The position numbers and the translations under genes are program-made. The notes beneath the pieces were generated by a model. It saw only the letters and a program-made list of their open reading frames with translations. It was not told the origin of the DNA and did no database searches. From Pseudomonas fluorescens (GTDB lineage: Bacteria; Pseudomonadota; Gammaproteobacteria; Pseudomonadales; Pseudomonadaceae): a stretch of DNA of 64,000 nt. The stretch spans positions 235,386 to 299,385 of the forward strand of contig NZ_KZ477986.1 in NCBI RefSeq assembly GCF_002837185.1. The letters are read 5' to 3'. Shown here piece after piece: positions 8,602-18,273 of this stretch. Position 1 is the first letter of the stretch. Each line of letters begins with the position of its first letter.

Positions 8602-10002
8602 ATGTCAGTCGCTACCAGCCCCATTGAAGCCGCGCCTGTGCACGCCAGCGAGACGCTCTATCAGTTCGACGAAACCCCGCTGCTGGCCCGTCAGCGCCAG
8701 CAGGAATCCAACGCCCGCAGCTACCCGCGGCGCATCCCTCTGGCGCTCAAGCGTGCCAAGGGTATCTACGTGGAAGACGTGGAAGGCCGCAGTTTCATCG
8801 ATTGCCTGGCCGGCGCCGGCACGTTGGCCCTTGGACATAACCACCCGGTGGTGATCCAGGCGATTCAACAGGTATTGAGCGACGAGTTGCCGTTGCACAC
8901 CCTGGACCTGACCACGCCAGTCAAGGATCAGTTCGTGCAGGACCTGTTCGGCTTGTTACCGCCGGAGCTGGCGCGGGAAGCGAAGATCCAGTTCTGCGGC
9001 CCCACCGGCACCGATGCGGTGGAAGCGGCCTTGAAGCTGGTACGCACCGCCACCGGGCGCAGTACGGTGTTGTCGTTCCAGGGGGGGTATCACGGCATGA
9101 GCCAGGGCGCGTTGAGCCTGATGGGCAGCCTCGGGCCGAAGAAACCCCTGGGCGCGTTGCTCGCCAATGGTGTGCAGTTTCTGCCATACCCTTACGACTA
9201 CCGCTGCCCGTTCGGTCTGGGAGGCGCGGAGGGGGTGCGGGTCAACCTGCATTATCTGGAAAACCTGCTCAACGATCCCGAAGCCGGCGTGTTGCCGCCA
9301 GCGGCGGTGATTGTCGAAGTGGTGCAGGGCGAGGGCGGTGTGGTGCCGGCGGATCTCGACTGGCTGCGCGGCTTGCGGCGCATTACCGAACAGGCAGGGG
9401 TAGCGCTGATTGTCGATGAGATCCAGAGTGGCTTTGGCCGCACCGGCAAAATGTTTGCCTTCGAGCACGCGGGGATCATCCCGGACGTGGTGGTGATGTC
9501 CAAAGCCATTGGTGGCAGCTTGCCGCTGGCGGTGGTGGTGTACCGCGACTGGCTCGACACTTGGCTGCCGGGTGCGCATGCCGGGACCTTCCGTGGCAAC
9601 CAGATGGCGATGGCGGCCGGTTCCGCGGTGATGCGCTACCTCAAGGAGCACGACGTGGCCGCGCACGCGGCGGCGATGGGCGAGCGCCTGGGCGAACATC
9701 TGCATATCCTGCAGCGCGACTTTGCGCACCTGGGGGATATTCGCGGACGTGGGCTGATGCTCGGCGTGGAACTGGTGGACCCCAATGGCCCACGCGACAT
9801 CCAGGGCCATCCGCCGGTGCATCGCCAGCTCGCGCCTGTGCTGCAACGTGAGTGCCTCAAGCGCGGCCTGATCCTCGAGCTGGGTGGGCGGCATGGCAGT
9901 GTGGTGCGCTTCCTGCCGCCGCTGGTGATCACCGCCGCCGAGATCGACCGCGTCGCCGAGATCTTCGGGCGCGCCCTGGCGGCAGCGGTCGCCAGCGTCT
10001 AA
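8602..10002 (+). CDS. pvdH: Diaminobutyrate-2-oxoglutarate aminotransferase PvdH
   Basis: 466 residues, class III PLP aminotransferase that makes L-2,4-diaminobutyrate from aspartate semialdehyde for the pyoverdine peptide. The PLP lysine is K301 ([13 protein letters not shown]). D272 in [12 protein letters not shown] should bind the pyridine nitrogen, and G135[12 protein letters not shown] is the phosphate-binding region. The ATG at 8602 follows a GGGATCGAGAG ribosome site; an ATG 12 codons earlier is less likely. Promoter and downstream MbtH-like gene support the pyoverdine assignment (compare PA2413/PA2412). No pyoverdine NRPS gene is in this window. Confidence 0.93.
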   Translation: MSVATSPIEAAPVHASETLYQFDETPLLARQRQQESNARSYPRRIPLALKRAKGIYVEDVEGRSFIDCLAGAGTLALGHNHPVVIQAIQQVLSDELPLHTLDLTTPVKDQFVQDLFGLLPPELAREAKIQFCGPTGTDAVEAALKLVRTATGRSTVLSFQGGYHGMSQGALSLMGSLGPKKPLGALLANGVQFLPYPYDYRCPFGLGGAEGVRVNLHYLENLLNDPEAGVLPPAAVIVEVVQGEGGVVPADLDWLRGLRRITEQAGVALIVDEIQSGFGRTGKMFAFEHAGIIPDVVVMSKAIGGSLPLAVVVYRDWLDTWLPGAHAGTFRGNQMAMAAGSAVMRYLKEHDVAAHAAAMGERLGEHLHILQRDFAHLGDIRGRGLMLGVELVDPNGPRDIQGHPPVHRQLAPVLQRECLKRGLILELGGRHGSVVRFLPPLVITAAEIDRVAEIFGRALAAAVASV

Positions 10003-10084
10003 TTTTCCTGGCCCTTGATACGTTTCTACAGATATCAGTGCTGCGCATGGTGCGCGGCCGGCCTTTGAGCGACGGAGAACAGCA

Positions 10085-10306
10085 ATGACCTCAGTATTTG
10101 ACCGCGACGACATCCTGTTTCAGGTAGTGGTCAACCACGAAGAGCAATATTCGATCTGGCCCGACTACAAGGCCGTGCCGGAGGGCTGGCGCACCGTGGG
10201 CAAGAGCGGCATGAAGAAAGAGTGCCTGGCCTATATCGAAGAGAACTGGACGGATATGCGTCCGCTGAGCTTGCGTCAAAAGATGGATGGCGCTGCACTC
10301 GCCTGA
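10085..10306 (+). CDS. MbtH-like NRPS accessory protein
   Basis: 73 residues. The family signature N-x-E-x-Q-x-S-x-W-P is present ([10 protein letters not shown]), followed by VPEGW and the C-terminal DMRPLSLR. MbtH-like proteins bind and activate NRPS adenylation domains, here presumably those of pyoverdine synthesis. It follows pvdH by 82 bases with ACGGAG as ribosome site, and I see no separate PvdS box, so it is probably cotranscribed with pvdH. Confidence 0.95.
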   Translation: MTSVFDRDDILFQVVVNHEEQYSIWPDYKAVPEGWRTVGKSGMKKECLAYIEENWTDMRPLSLRQKMDGAALA

Positions 10307-10321
10307 ACACCGCCGATCAGA

Positions 10322-10351
10322 ATGTGGGAGGGGGCAAGCCCCCTCCCACAA
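10322..10351. repeat. Single fused REP hairpin between convergent genes
   Basis: A perfect inverted repeat of TGTGGGAGGGGGC with GCCCCCTCCCACA and almost no loop. It is 17 bases after the MbtH-like stop and touches the end of the convergent MscS-type gene. Confidence 0.85.
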
Positions 10352-12523
10352 TTAATTCGCGTTGACTTCAGGCCTTTCTTTCTCCTGTCCCCCCGTCACC
10401 ACCTGCACGCTCAAGCGCGGTGTCGCCAGGTCAAGCCCGGCTTCATCCAGGTGCCGCTTGAGCGACAGGTTGAACGCCCGCGACACTTCCCATTGCTTGA
10501 TCGGCGCAGTCTTGAACCGCGCGCGCAGGATGGCGCTGCCTGATTCAAAACTCTCCACACCCTGAATCTCCAGCGGTGACCAGATATTGCGGCGTTGCAG
10601 CGGGTCATTACGCATGGACTGGCCGACATCGCGCATCAGCTTGATCGCGTCGTCGATCTCCATGTTGTAGGGGATCGCCACGCGGAATATCGCGTAGCCG
10701 AACTCGCGGGAATAGTTCTTGATGCTCTTGATTTCGCTGAACGGAATGGTGTGCACGATGCCGTCGATATCGCGCAGGCGCACGGTACGAATGGTCAGGC
10801 CTTCGACAGTGCCCAAGTGGCCGCCGACGTCCACGTAGTCATCGATGGCCAGGGAGTCTTCGATAATGATGAACAGGCCCGTGATCAAGTCCGCCACCAG
10901 TGACTGCGCACCAAAACCGATGGCGATACCGATGACACCCGCACCGGCCAGCAGCGGTGTGACGTTCATGCCCATGTTCGCCAGGGCGACGATGGCGGCA
11001 ATGATAAAGATGGTCACGAACAGCACGTTGCGGATCAGCGGCATCATGGTCTGCGCCCGCGCATTGGCCAGGCCTTTGCGTGAGCGGGTCAGGGCATGGT
11101 GAATCGCGGTGTCGCTGAGGATCCAGATCAGCCAGGCGAACAGCAGGGTCCCGCCCAGGCCGAACAGCTTGACGCTGACTTCATGGCCATCGCCTTCGGT
11201 AAAGCGAATCATCGACAGGCCCCAGACCCGCAGCCCCAACTCGATAAACACCAGCCACACCACCAGATGCACCAGGGTGTAAACGAAGTTTTTCAGGCGG
11301 TCGGAGTACAGCGCATGGCGCTTGTGTCCGCGTTGCGGTCTGAGGGCGTGGCGTCGCACCAGCCCGTTGATCACCATGCACAACACCAGCAGCACCGTGC
11401 ACAGCAGCGACTGGCGCAGGGCGGTGCTGCTGTCGCCGGCGGAGAGGAAGGTGGCGAACAGCGAAATGCCCACCAGCAACAACGCCGGCAAGTACCAGAA
11501 GGTGCCGATGATCGAGAGGGTGTCGGTGAGGGCGCGACGCGTCAAACGGCGCGACAGCGGCTGGTTGCGGATCAGGTGCGCAATCGGCCGGCGAAACCGC
11601 AGGATGAAGACGCCGGTGGACAGCGCGGCCATGACATTGGCGACGGTCGCGGCGGTGTGGGCCAGGTGCTGGCCGAGCGCCGCGACCAGTCGCGGGTCGC
11701 TCAAGGCTTCGCCAAAGGCGGCAAAACTGCCGATCCACCACAGCGGGCGGAAGGCCTGGTGGCGCAGGATATACAGGGCGCGGTGGCGGTGCGGGCCGTC
11801 GAGCACGGAGAAGGCAATCACGCAGATCGCCGAGAAACAGGTGCCGACCACCAGCGCGTAAGCCAGCACCATCGCCAGGGACTTGCCCAGGGACGAAGGC
11901 AGGGCGTAGCTCAGGTAGACCGTGATCACCAAGGCGATGAGCCACGGGCCCAACTTGCGCAGAGCAAAGCGCAGCATGTCCCAGGTGCGCGGGTGTTGCG
12001 GCAGTTCCTCGGGCAGGCCGAAGCGCTCGCGCACGCGGTGGCTGAGCCAGATCAGCGCGGCAGCCAGCAGGCTCCACACCGCCAGGATCACCGCAAAACC
12101 AAAGATGATCGGCAACCATTCGTTGGCGGGCAGCATCAGCGCGCCGAGTTCATCCCTGGCCAGGTCGACTTCATTGGCCCAGCGGCCCAGCGGGCTGTCG
12201 GCGCCGGAGAACTGCTGTTCAAAGCCCGACAACGTGCTGCCAATCAGTCCGAGCACACCGAGTTCGGCCGCCGGTTGGGCTTTTTGCGTGGCGGCGCGCA
12301 GCTTTTTCAAGTCGCTCAGCAGTTGGGTGCGCTGCTGGTCGTTCTCCAGGGTCTTGATCACCTCGTCCAGCGACTGCCCCAGGGGCACCTCGGCCTGGGG
12401 TTGGGCCTTGTTGGAGCCGCTCAGCATCCCGGGCAAGCCGACAGCCTGGGCGGACGTCAGCGGCAGGAGCATGAGCAGGGTGATCAGCAGGTAGCGGGGC
12501 AGGGCAAACAGACGGGAAAGCAC
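10352..12523 (-). CDS. MscS-family mechanosensitive channel, large type
   Basis: 723 residues, much longer than E. coli MscS (286), with extra N-terminal membrane helices as in YbiO-type channels. A signal peptide (about 1-27, ending AQA) is followed by a periplasmic region with a coiled-coil-like stretch, then about ten hydrophobic segments from residue 135 to 520. The pore helix has the MscS signature LLAGAGVIGIAIGFGAQSLV, and the beta domain has IEDSLAIDDYVDVGG-HLGTVEGLTIRTVRLRD. It should release solutes on hypo-osmotic shock. GTG start; only a weak AAGG lies upstream, so the exact start is not certain. Confidence 0.9.
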   Translation of the reverse strand: MLSRLFALPRYLLITLLMLLPLTSAQAVGLPGMLSGSNKAQPQAEVPLGQSLDEVIKTLENDQQRTQLLSDLKKLRAATQKAQPAAELGVLGLIGSTLSGFEQQFSGADSPLGRWANEVDLARDELGALMLPANEWLPIIFGFAVILAVWSLLAAALIWLSHRVRERFGLPEELPQHPRTWDMLRFALRKLGPWLIALVITVYLSYALPSSLGKSLAMVLAYALVVGTCFSAICVIAFSVLDGPHRHRALYILRHQAFRPLWWIGSFAAFGEALSDPRLVAALGQHLAHTAATVANVMAALSTGVFILRFRRPIAHLIRNQPLSRRLTRRALTDTLSIIGTFWYLPALLLVGISLFATFLSAGDSSTALRQSLLCTVLLVLCMVINGLVRRHALRPQRGHKRHALYSDRLKNFVYTLVHLVVWLVFIELGLRVWGLSMIRFTEGDGHEVSVKLFGLGGTLLFAWLIWILSDTAIHHALTRSRKGLANARAQTMMPLIRNVLFVTIFIIAAIVALANMGMNVTPLLAGAGVIGIAIGFGAQSLVADLITGLFIIIEDSLAIDDYVDVGGHLGTVEGLTIRTVRLRDIDGIVHTIPFSEIKSIKNYSREFGYAIFRVAIPYNMEIDDAIKLMRDVGQSMRNDPLQRRNIWSPLEIQGVESFESGSAILRARFKTAPIKQWEVSRAFNLSLKRHLDEAGLDLATPRLSVQVVTGGQEKERPEVNAN

Positions 12524-12589
12524 GAGGCGGTCAACCTTGAAAGCGATGAATTGACCGAGTGTACGAGGCCGCTATGCCAGATGCGAGTG

Positions 12590-12766
12590 TCATTGCGCCA
12601 ATTTGGCGAGGATCTTGTACACCACGGTGCCGAGAATCAGCAGCATACCGATCCACATGCCGAACACGCCAAGGGGGTTGTCACGAAAGTTGAAGCCGGC
12701 GGCGAGCATGATCATGCCGATCAGGATGGGGATAAGCATGGCGTGGAAAGAGGACATGGAGATCAT
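12590..12766 (-). CDS. Small two-helix membrane protein
   Basis: 58 residues from the ATG at 12766. Two hydrophobic helices (about 5-24 and 33-52) are separated by a short NFRDNPLG loop, and the tail is short and basic. No family was recognised. A TTG 12 codons earlier would give 70 residues, and a further ATG lies three codons in, so the start is uncertain. It stands 66 bases upstream of the MscS-type gene on the same strand and may share its transcript. Confidence 0.6.
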   Translation of the reverse strand: MISMSSFHAMLIPILIGMIMLAAGFNFRDNPLGVFGMWIGMLLILGTVVYKILAKLAQ

Positions 12767-12859
12767 CAGGCGACGGCCTTGTCGGAGTGGAAGTTCTGAC
12801 AAGTCTAGGTCGGATTATTAAAAGTGTCGGTGACGCAGATCAGGTGTACGCCAAACCTA

Positions 12860-12952
12860 ATGTGGGAGGGGGCTTGCCCCCCGATAGCAGTGTGTCAGTC
12901 AGTACATCTATTGACTGATCCACCGCATCGGGGGCAAGCCCCCTCCCACATT
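12860..12952. repeat. REPIN: two REP hairpins in inverted order
   Basis: A GTGGGAGGGGGCTTGCCCCC copy and its inverted partner are separated by about 45 bases containing a TCAGTCA/TGACTGA pair. Typical REPIN doublet in the gap between the small membrane protein and apeB. Confidence 0.9.
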
Positions 12953-12973
12953 TGACCGAGTTAGCCTGGCAGA

Positions 12974-14263
12974 TCAGGGCAGGTCGCGACTGGCATAAAA
13001 CGCACCCAATACCTTCACCAGATGCGCCAGGTCATGACTGCCGCACAGCTCCCGAATGGAGTGCATGGCAAACGTCGGCAGGCCGATGTCCACCGTACGT
13101 ACGCCCAGGTGGCTGGCGGTGATGGGGCCTATCGTCGAGCCGCAGCCCATATCGCTGCGCACTACAAAGCTCTGCACCGGTACTTCCTGGGCCATGCACA
13201 GGTGGCGGAAGAACCCGGCGGTTTCGCTGTTGGTGGCGTAGCGCTGGTTGCTGTTGACCTTGATCACCGGGCCGGCGTTGAGCTTGGGGCCGTGGTTGGC
13301 GTCGTGTTTCTCGGCGTAGTTCGGGTGCACGCCGTGGGCGTTGTCGGCAGACACCAACAGGGATTTCTGAATGGTGCGTACGAATTCCTCACCTTCCGGC
13401 AGCAGGCGGCGCAGGGTCTGTTCCAGCATCGGGCCATCGGCGCCGCACGCCGAGCAGGAGCCGACTTCTTCGTGATCGTTGCACACCAGCACGCAGGTTT
13501 CTTCGGTGTCGCTGGTGAGCAGCGCCTGCAGCCCGGCATAGCACGACAGCAGGTTGTCCAGGCGTGCGCCGGCGATGAAGTCGCCGTTCAGGCCAATCAC
13601 GGCTGCGCTTTGGGTGTCGTAGAAGCTCAGCTCGTAGTCGAGCACCACGTCGGCATTGAGCCCATGCTCGCGCGCCAGTTGCTCGGTAAGCACGGCACGA
13701 AAGTCCACGCGCTCGTCACCGGCAAATTGCGCGAGGATCGGCGGCAGTTCGGTCTGTGCATTGATCGCCCACCCCTGGTTGGCCTCACGGTTCAGGTGAA
13801 TGGCCAGGTTGGGAATGATTGCGATCGGCAGCTTGAAGTCGATCAGTTGGCTTTCGACCTTGCCATCGCGCCGGAACGTCACACGGCCGGCCAGGGACAG
13901 GTCGCGGTCGAACCACGGGGCCAGCAAGGCGCCGCCATAGACTTCCACGCCCAACTGCCAGAAACCCTGGCGCTGCAGCTCGGGCTGCGGCTTGACCCGC
14001 AGGCATGGGCTGTCGGTGTGGGCGCCGACCATGCGAATACCGTCTTGCAGCGGCGAGTGGCGGCCCAGTTTGAAGGCGATGATCGAGGAGTCGTTACGGG
14101 TCACGTAATAGCGACCGTTGGCCTCGGTGGTCCAGGTGTCGCGCTCGTCGAGACGCTGGTAACCGGCCGCTTCCAGGCGCTGGGCGAGGGCGGCTGTGGC
14201 ATGAAAAGGAGTAGGGGAGGCCTTGAGGAAGTCGATCAGGCCTTGATTCAACGCTTCGCGCAT
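12974..14263 (-). CDS. apeB: M18 family aminopeptidase ApeB
   Basis: 429 residues, cytosolic metallo-aminopeptidase. Metal-binding motifs: [13 protein letters not shown] (H82), [21 protein letters not shown] and, near the end, [10 protein letters not shown]. The ATG at 14263 starts [13 protein letters not shown]; the longer open frame upstream only reads through REPIN sequence and was rejected. It lies next to rluA and minCDE as in P. aeruginosa (PA3247). Confidence 0.93.
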   Translation of the reverse strand: MREALNQGLIDFLKASPTPFHATAALAQRLEAAGYQRLDERDTWTTEANGRYYVTRNDSSIIAFKLGRHSPLQDGIRMVGAHTDSPCLRVKPQPELQRQGFWQLGVEVYGGALLAPWFDRDLSLAGRVTFRRDGKVESQLIDFKLPIAIIPNLAIHLNREANQGWAINAQTELPPILAQFAGDERVDFRAVLTEQLAREHGLNADVVLDYELSFYDTQSAAVIGLNGDFIAGARLDNLLSCYAGLQALLTSDTEETCVLVCNDHEEVGSCSACGADGPMLEQTLRRLLPEGEEFVRTIQKSLLVSADNAHGVHPNYAEKHDANHGPKLNAGPVIKVNSNQRYATNSETAGFFRHLCMAQEVPVQSFVVRSDMGCGSTIGPITASHLGVRTVDIGLPTFAMHSIRELCGSHDLAHLVKVLGAFYASRDLP

Positions 14264-14338
14264 AAATAGCTCCAGACAGCAATGCGCGGAGTTTACCGTA
14301 TTGATTTGACTCGGTGTCGAGAACTGACACAGAACAAA

Positions 14339-14432
14339 ATGTGGGAGGGGGCTTGCCCCCGATGGCGGAGTTCCAGTCACTGCATCTGGTGACTGATCCA
14401 CTGCTATCGGGGGCAAGCCCCCTCCCACATTT
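14339..14432. repeat. REPIN doublet between rluA and apeB
   Basis: Two REP hairpins head to head with a central spacer of about 40 bases. It fills most of the 184-base gap between rluA (end) and apeB (start), so it lies in the apeB upstream region. Confidence 0.9.
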
Positions 14433-14447
14433 GACTGCATTCACAAC

Positions 14448-15083
14448 TTAAAAGGGGGCTGGGCACTCGAAGCGCAGGCGTTCGCCGCTTTGCGGATGAG
14501 TAAAGCTGAGCATGCTCGCGTGCAGGCACAGGCGCGGCCAGGCAGCCAGAGCCTGCTCGTGGGCATACAGGCCGTCACCCAACAGCGGGTGGCCGATCGA
14601 CAGCATGTGTACGCGCAACTGGTGCGAACGCCCGGTGATCGGCGTCAGTTCCACGCGGCACCAGTCGCCGCAACGCTCCAGCACTTTCCAGAAGGTCAGC
14701 GCATGTTTGCCGAATTCGTGATCCACCACATGGCGTGGCTTGGTCGGTGGGTCATAGCGCAAGGGCAAGTCGATGCTGCCGCTGTCCAGTTCCGGCTGGC
14801 CCCACGCCAAGGCGGTGTAGGCCTTTTCTGTTTCGCGGTCGTGAAACTGGCGGGACAGTTCGCGGTGGCTATCCGCGTCCCGGGCCAGCAGGATAATGCC
14901 GGACGTTTCCCAGTCGAGCCGATGGACGATGCGGGCTTCGGGGTAGCCGTTTTCCTGCAGGCGGGTGATCAGGCAGTCCTTGTTGTCGTCGGCGCGGCCC
15001 GGCACCGAGAGCAGCAGGGTCGGCTTGTTCACCACCAGGACAGCGTCGTCCTGATGCAGGATATGGATGTTGGACAGCGGCAT
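14448..15083 (-). CDS. rluA: RluA-family pseudouridine synthase
   Basis: 211 residues, a short RluA-type enzyme with no S4 domain, expected to isomerise U746 of 23S rRNA and U32 of some tRNAs. The catalytic motif is HRLDWETSGIIL with D57. Further motifs are KAYTAL, the RSHQLRVHM helix and HPLLGDGLY. ATG at 15083; the 18 codons upstream in frame were rejected for lack of family similarity. It follows minE by 96 bases, as PA3246 does. Confidence 0.9.
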   Translation of the reverse strand: MPLSNIHILHQDDAVLVVNKPTLLLSVPGRADDNKDCLITRLQENGYPEARIVHRLDWETSGIILLARDADSHRELSRQFHDRETEKAYTALAWGQPELDSGSIDLPLRYDPPTKPRHVVDHEFGKHALTFWKVLERCGDWCRVELTPITGRSHQLRVHMLSIGHPLLGDGLYAHEQALAAWPRLCLHASMLSFTHPQSGERLRFECPAPF

Positions 15084-15179
15084 TAAACAGCCTCGTAACA
15101 AACGCCAACGGCGGCTCGCCCACCCGGTTCCCGGCAAGGGATCAAGGTGACCGAGCCGCCGTGGCGGCCGCCTGTTCGA

Positions 15180-15434
15180 TCAACGATCAGGCAGGGTGAT
15201 ATTGAGTTCCAGAATCGAGCAGCTGCCGTCATTTTCCAGGGCGACATGCACGTCATCGTTACCGATATTGACGTACTTGCGGATCACCTCGACCAGTTCC
15301 TTCTGCAAGGCTGGCAGGTAGTCCGGGGTACTGCGTTGGCCGCGTTCGTGCGCCACGATGATCTGTAGACGCTCTTTCGCGACCGATGCGGTACTGGGTT
15401 TTTTGTTGGCGCGAAAGAAGTCGAGAAATTTCAT
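15180..15434 (-). CDS. minE: Cell division topological specificity factor MinE
   Basis: 84 residues. An amphipathic N-terminus (MKFLDFFRA) targets the membrane. The anti-MinCD helix contains [16 protein letters not shown], and the topological domain contains YVNIG. MinE stimulates MinD ATPase and drives pole-to-pole oscillation. It starts 3 bases after the minD stop. Confidence 0.97.
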   Translation of the reverse strand: MKFLDFFRANKKPSTASVAKERLQIIVAHERGQRSTPDYLPALQKELVEVIRKYVNIGNDDVHVALENDGSCSILELNITLPDR

Positions 15435-15437
15435 TGT

Positions 15438-16250
15438 TTAGTTGCCTCCAAAGATACGCTCGAAGAATCCCTTCTTCTTCACATCGAGGAAGCGGTGTTC
15501 CACGGTCTTGCCCAGCAAACGATCAACGGCATCGCTGTACGCCTGGCCGGCGTCGCTCTGGTCGTCGAGAATCACTGGCACGCCCTGGTTGGAAGCCTTC
15601 AGGACGGCCTGGGATTCCGGGATCACACCCAGCAGGGTCACGGCGAGGATGTCCTTGACGTCTTCAACGCCGAGCATTTCGCCATTGCTGACACGCTCAG
15701 GGTTGTAGCGGGTCAGCAGCAGGTGTTCCTTGATCGGGTCCTGGCCTTCTTCGGCGCGCTTGGACTTGCTGGCCAGCAGGCCGAGCATGCGGTCGGAGTC
15801 ACGTACCGAGGACACTTCCGGGTTGGTCACCACGATGGCTTCATCGGCGAAGTACATCGCCAGGTGAGCGCCGGTTTCGATACCGGCCGGGGAATCGCAC
15901 ACCACGTATTCGAAGGTTTCTTTCAGCTCGGCGAGGACTTTGCCTACGCCTTCCTTGGTCAGCGCGTCTTTGTCACGGGTCTGGCTGGCGGCCAGCACGT
16001 ACAGGTTCTCAAGGCGCTTGTCCTTGATCAGGGCCTGCTGCAGGTTGGCTTCGCCGTTCACCACATTGACGAAGTCGTACACCACGCGGCGTTCGCAGCC
16101 CATGATCAGGTCGAGGTTACGCAAACCGACGTCGAAGTCGACGATGACTGTCTTGTGGCCGCGCAAAGCGAGGCCGGTACCGATAGCGGCGCTGGTGGTG
16201 GTCTTACCCACACCACCCTTGCCGGATGTAACCACGAGAATCTTGGCCAA
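15438..16250 (-). CDS. minD: Septum site-determining protein MinD
   Basis: 270 residues, ParA-like ATPase. Deviant Walker A GKGGVGKTT at 10-18 with signature lysine K11, Walker A' DFDVGLRNLD, switch region CDSPAGIE, and a C-terminal amphipathic membrane-targeting helix KKKGFFERIFGGN. It recruits MinC to the membrane. The ribosome site is AGGGGTG. A 201-base gap separates it from minC; apart from this site I recognise nothing in it. Confidence 0.97.
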   Translation of the reverse strand: MAKILVVTSGKGGVGKTTTSAAIGTGLALRGHKTVIVDFDVGLRNLDLIMGCERRVVYDFVNVVNGEANLQQALIKDKRLENLYVLAASQTRDKDALTKEGVGKVLAELKETFEYVVCDSPAGIETGAHLAMYFADEAIVVTNPEVSSVRDSDRMLGLLASKSKRAEEGQDPIKEHLLLTRYNPERVSNGEMLGVEDVKDILAVTLLGVIPESQAVLKASNQGVPVILDDQSDAGQAYSDAVDRLLGKTVEHRFLDVKKKGFFERIFGGN

Positions 16251-16451
16251 GGTGTTTCACCCCTAAGGAAAAAGGACGTTCAGTCCCTGAAAAACATCTC
16301 TTGAAACTCGCTGCAGGCGGACAGCCTTTGTAGGGAAAAAGCCAGGGTTTGCCCAGGGGAAACGCCAACTTCCAAATAGTCCTACGCAAGTATTGCCAGT
16401 TTCGCTTTGCTATCAGAGTCTAGAGATGCTTGGAAAATGCGGCAGTATCCG

Positions 16452-17189
16452 TTAAAGACGGATGATGTTCAACACATCGCCCGACAGGTTGACCTGTACC
16501 GAAGCGCCCCACAGCGGATCACGACGCAGATCTTCGGAAACCTTGTACTGACCCGCGATGGAAACCAGCTCAGCGGTCAACTGCTGGCAGAAAATACGCG
16601 CCTTGGTATCACCCTTGATGCCGGCCAGGGCACGGCCGCGCATCGGGCCGTATACATGGATGTTGCCATCGGCGAGAAGTTCCGCGCCAGGGCTGACCGA
16701 GGAGACCACCACCAGGTCGCCGCCCTGGGCGTAAATCTGCTGCCCGCCGCGTACGGGCGAGGTGATGATCTTTGTTGGCCTGATCAAGGGTTCAGGTGGT
16801 TTTTCCGGTTTTTTCTTCTCTTCACCGACCGATGGTTCGAGCGGACGCTCGCGTGCACCGGAGGGCGGCAGTACTGGCAGTTCAATGGCGATGGCGGCGG
16901 CGATGTCTTCGATACGGCTGGCGCGAATCGCCAGGGTACGCAGGCCGTGGGAGCGGCACACGCGCATCAGCCCGGGCAGGTCGATGGCGCCTTGGCCTGC
17001 TGGCAGTTTGTCCAGGGCCAGCACCAGCGGGGCATTGTTGAAAAAATTCGGCGCCAGGGCGACCTTGGCGGCCAGTTGGCGGTCGAGGGCATCGAGGTCA
17101 TTGCGGGCCAGTTCCAGCACGGTAATGGCGAGCATGCTGCCTTTCAGCTGGAACACGGGATCTTGGTCTAGCGGTTCGGTTTGGCTCAT
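16452..17189 (-). CDS. minC: Septum site-determining protein MinC
   Basis: 245 residues. The N-terminal FtsZ-inhibiting domain covers about 10-110. A Pro/Lys/Glu-rich linker ([12 protein letters not shown]) leads to the C-terminal beta-helix domain with [19 protein letters not shown] and the MinD-binding stretch [13 protein letters not shown] at 17189; the open frame upstream lacks support. It is the first gene of minCDE and is divergent from the acyltransferase gene. Confidence 0.95.
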   Translation of the reverse strand: MSQTEPLDQDPVFQLKGSMLAITVLELARNDLDALDRQLAAKVALAPNFFNNAPLVLALDKLPAGQGAIDLPGLMRVCRSHGLRTLAIRASRIEDIAAAIAIELPVLPPSGARERPLEPSVGEEKKKPEKPPEPLIRPTKIITSPVRGGQQIYAQGGDLVVVSSVSPGAELLADGNIHVYGPMRGRALAGIKGDTKARIFCQQLTAELVSIAGQYKVSEDLRRDPLWGASVQVNLSGDVLNIIRL

Positions 17190-17308
17190 GGTCGGCGAAA
17201 GCGGCTTGTCACGAAAAGTGTCGAGACTTATAACGAGAACACTCACCCGCCGCAAGCCGAGTCGAACCGTTGTAGAATGCGCGGCCCTTGTCTTTACCGG
17301 AATCTGTA

Positions 17309-18244
17309 ATGGATCGCCCGCGTTTTCGAGCTGTATTTCTTCACCCGCGTTTTTGGCCGTTATGGCTGGGGCTGGGCCTGTTGTGGCTGGTCACCCAACT
17401 GCCGTACCGCGTGCTGCTGACCATTGGTCGCCTGCTGGGCGCGGGCATGTACCGCGTGGCCGGTGAGCGTCGCCGTATTGCGGCACGCAACCTTGAACTG
17501 TGCTTTCCGGAAAAGTCCGCCCAAGCGCGTAAACGCCTGCTCAAGGAAAATTTTGCCTCCACAGGTATCGCCTTTTTCGAGATGGCGATGAGCTGGTGGT
17601 GGCCCAAGCCGCGTCTGGCACGCCTGGCCCATGTCGAGGGTCTGGAGCATCTGAGGCAGGCGCATCTGGAGGGCAAGGGCGTGATTCTGATGGCCCTGCA
17701 TTTCACCACGCTTGAAATCGGCGCTGCCCTGCTTGGGCAGAAGCACACCATCGATGGCATGTACCGCGAGCACGGCAACCCGCTGTTCGACTTTATCCAG
17801 CGCCGTGGTCGCGAGCGCCACAACCTCGATTCCCTGGCAGTGGAGCGCGACGATGTGCGCGGCATGCTCAAGCTGCTGCGCGCCGGCCGTGCGATCTGGT
17901 ACGCGCCGGACCAGGACTACGGCGCCAAGCAAAGTATCTTCGTGCCGCTGTTCGGCATCCAGGCCGCCACTGTCACGGCCACCAGCAAGTTTGCGCGTCT
18001 GGGCAAGGCCTTGGTGGTGCCGTTCACCCAGGAGCGCCTGGCCGATGGCAGCGGCTACCGTCTGGTGATTCATGCGCCGTTGACCGACTTCCCAGGGGAA
18101 ACCGACGAAATCGATTGCCTGCGCATCAACCAGTGGGTCGAAGCCTCGGTGCGCGACTGCCCCGAGCAATACCTGTGGACCCATCGCCGCTTCAAGAGCC
18201 GGCCACCGGGCGAACCCAAGCTGTACGAAAAACGCCGTCGGTAA
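17309..18244 (+). CDS. lpxL: Lipid A lauroyl/late acyltransferase (LpxL/HtrB type)
   Basis: 311 residues. It adds a secondary acyl chain to lipid A at the inner membrane. A single N-terminal membrane anchor lies at about 15-32. The H-x4-E catalytic motif is H131-FTTL-E136, and further family motifs are YREHGNPL and YAPDQDYG. The ATG at 17309 was preferred over a codon seven triplets upstream because it matches the family N-terminus. Its place opposite minC matches PA3242. Which LpxL paralogue this is cannot be told from the sequence. Confidence 0.92.
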   Translation: MDRPRFRAVFLHPRFWPLWLGLGLLWLVTQLPYRVLLTIGRLLGAGMYRVAGERRRIAARNLELCFPEKSAQARKRLLKENFASTGIAFFEMAMSWWWPKPRLARLAHVEGLEHLRQAHLEGKGVILMALHFTTLEIGAALLGQKHTIDGMYREHGNPLFDFIQRRGRERHNLDSLAVERDDVRGMLKLLRAGRAIWYAPDQDYGAKQSIFVPLFGIQAATVTATSKFARLGKALVVPFTQERLADGSGYRLVIHAPLTDFPGETDEIDCLRINQWVEASVRDCPEQYLWTHRRFKSRPPGEPKLYEKRRR

Positions 18245-18273
18245 GGCATACCTTTCCCACATGGAGTGACGCA

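Noticed and set aside
10003..10084. Separate PvdS box in front of the MbtH-like gene
   Set aside because: No TAAAT element with CGT at the right distance in the 82-base gap.
11096..12799. 567-codon plus-strand frame over the MscS-type gene
   Set aside because: Gln/Arg/Gly-rich shadow without any recognisable domain.
16251..16451. Small open frame in the minD-minC gap
   Set aside because: No ribosome site, atypical composition and overlap with the minD start region.
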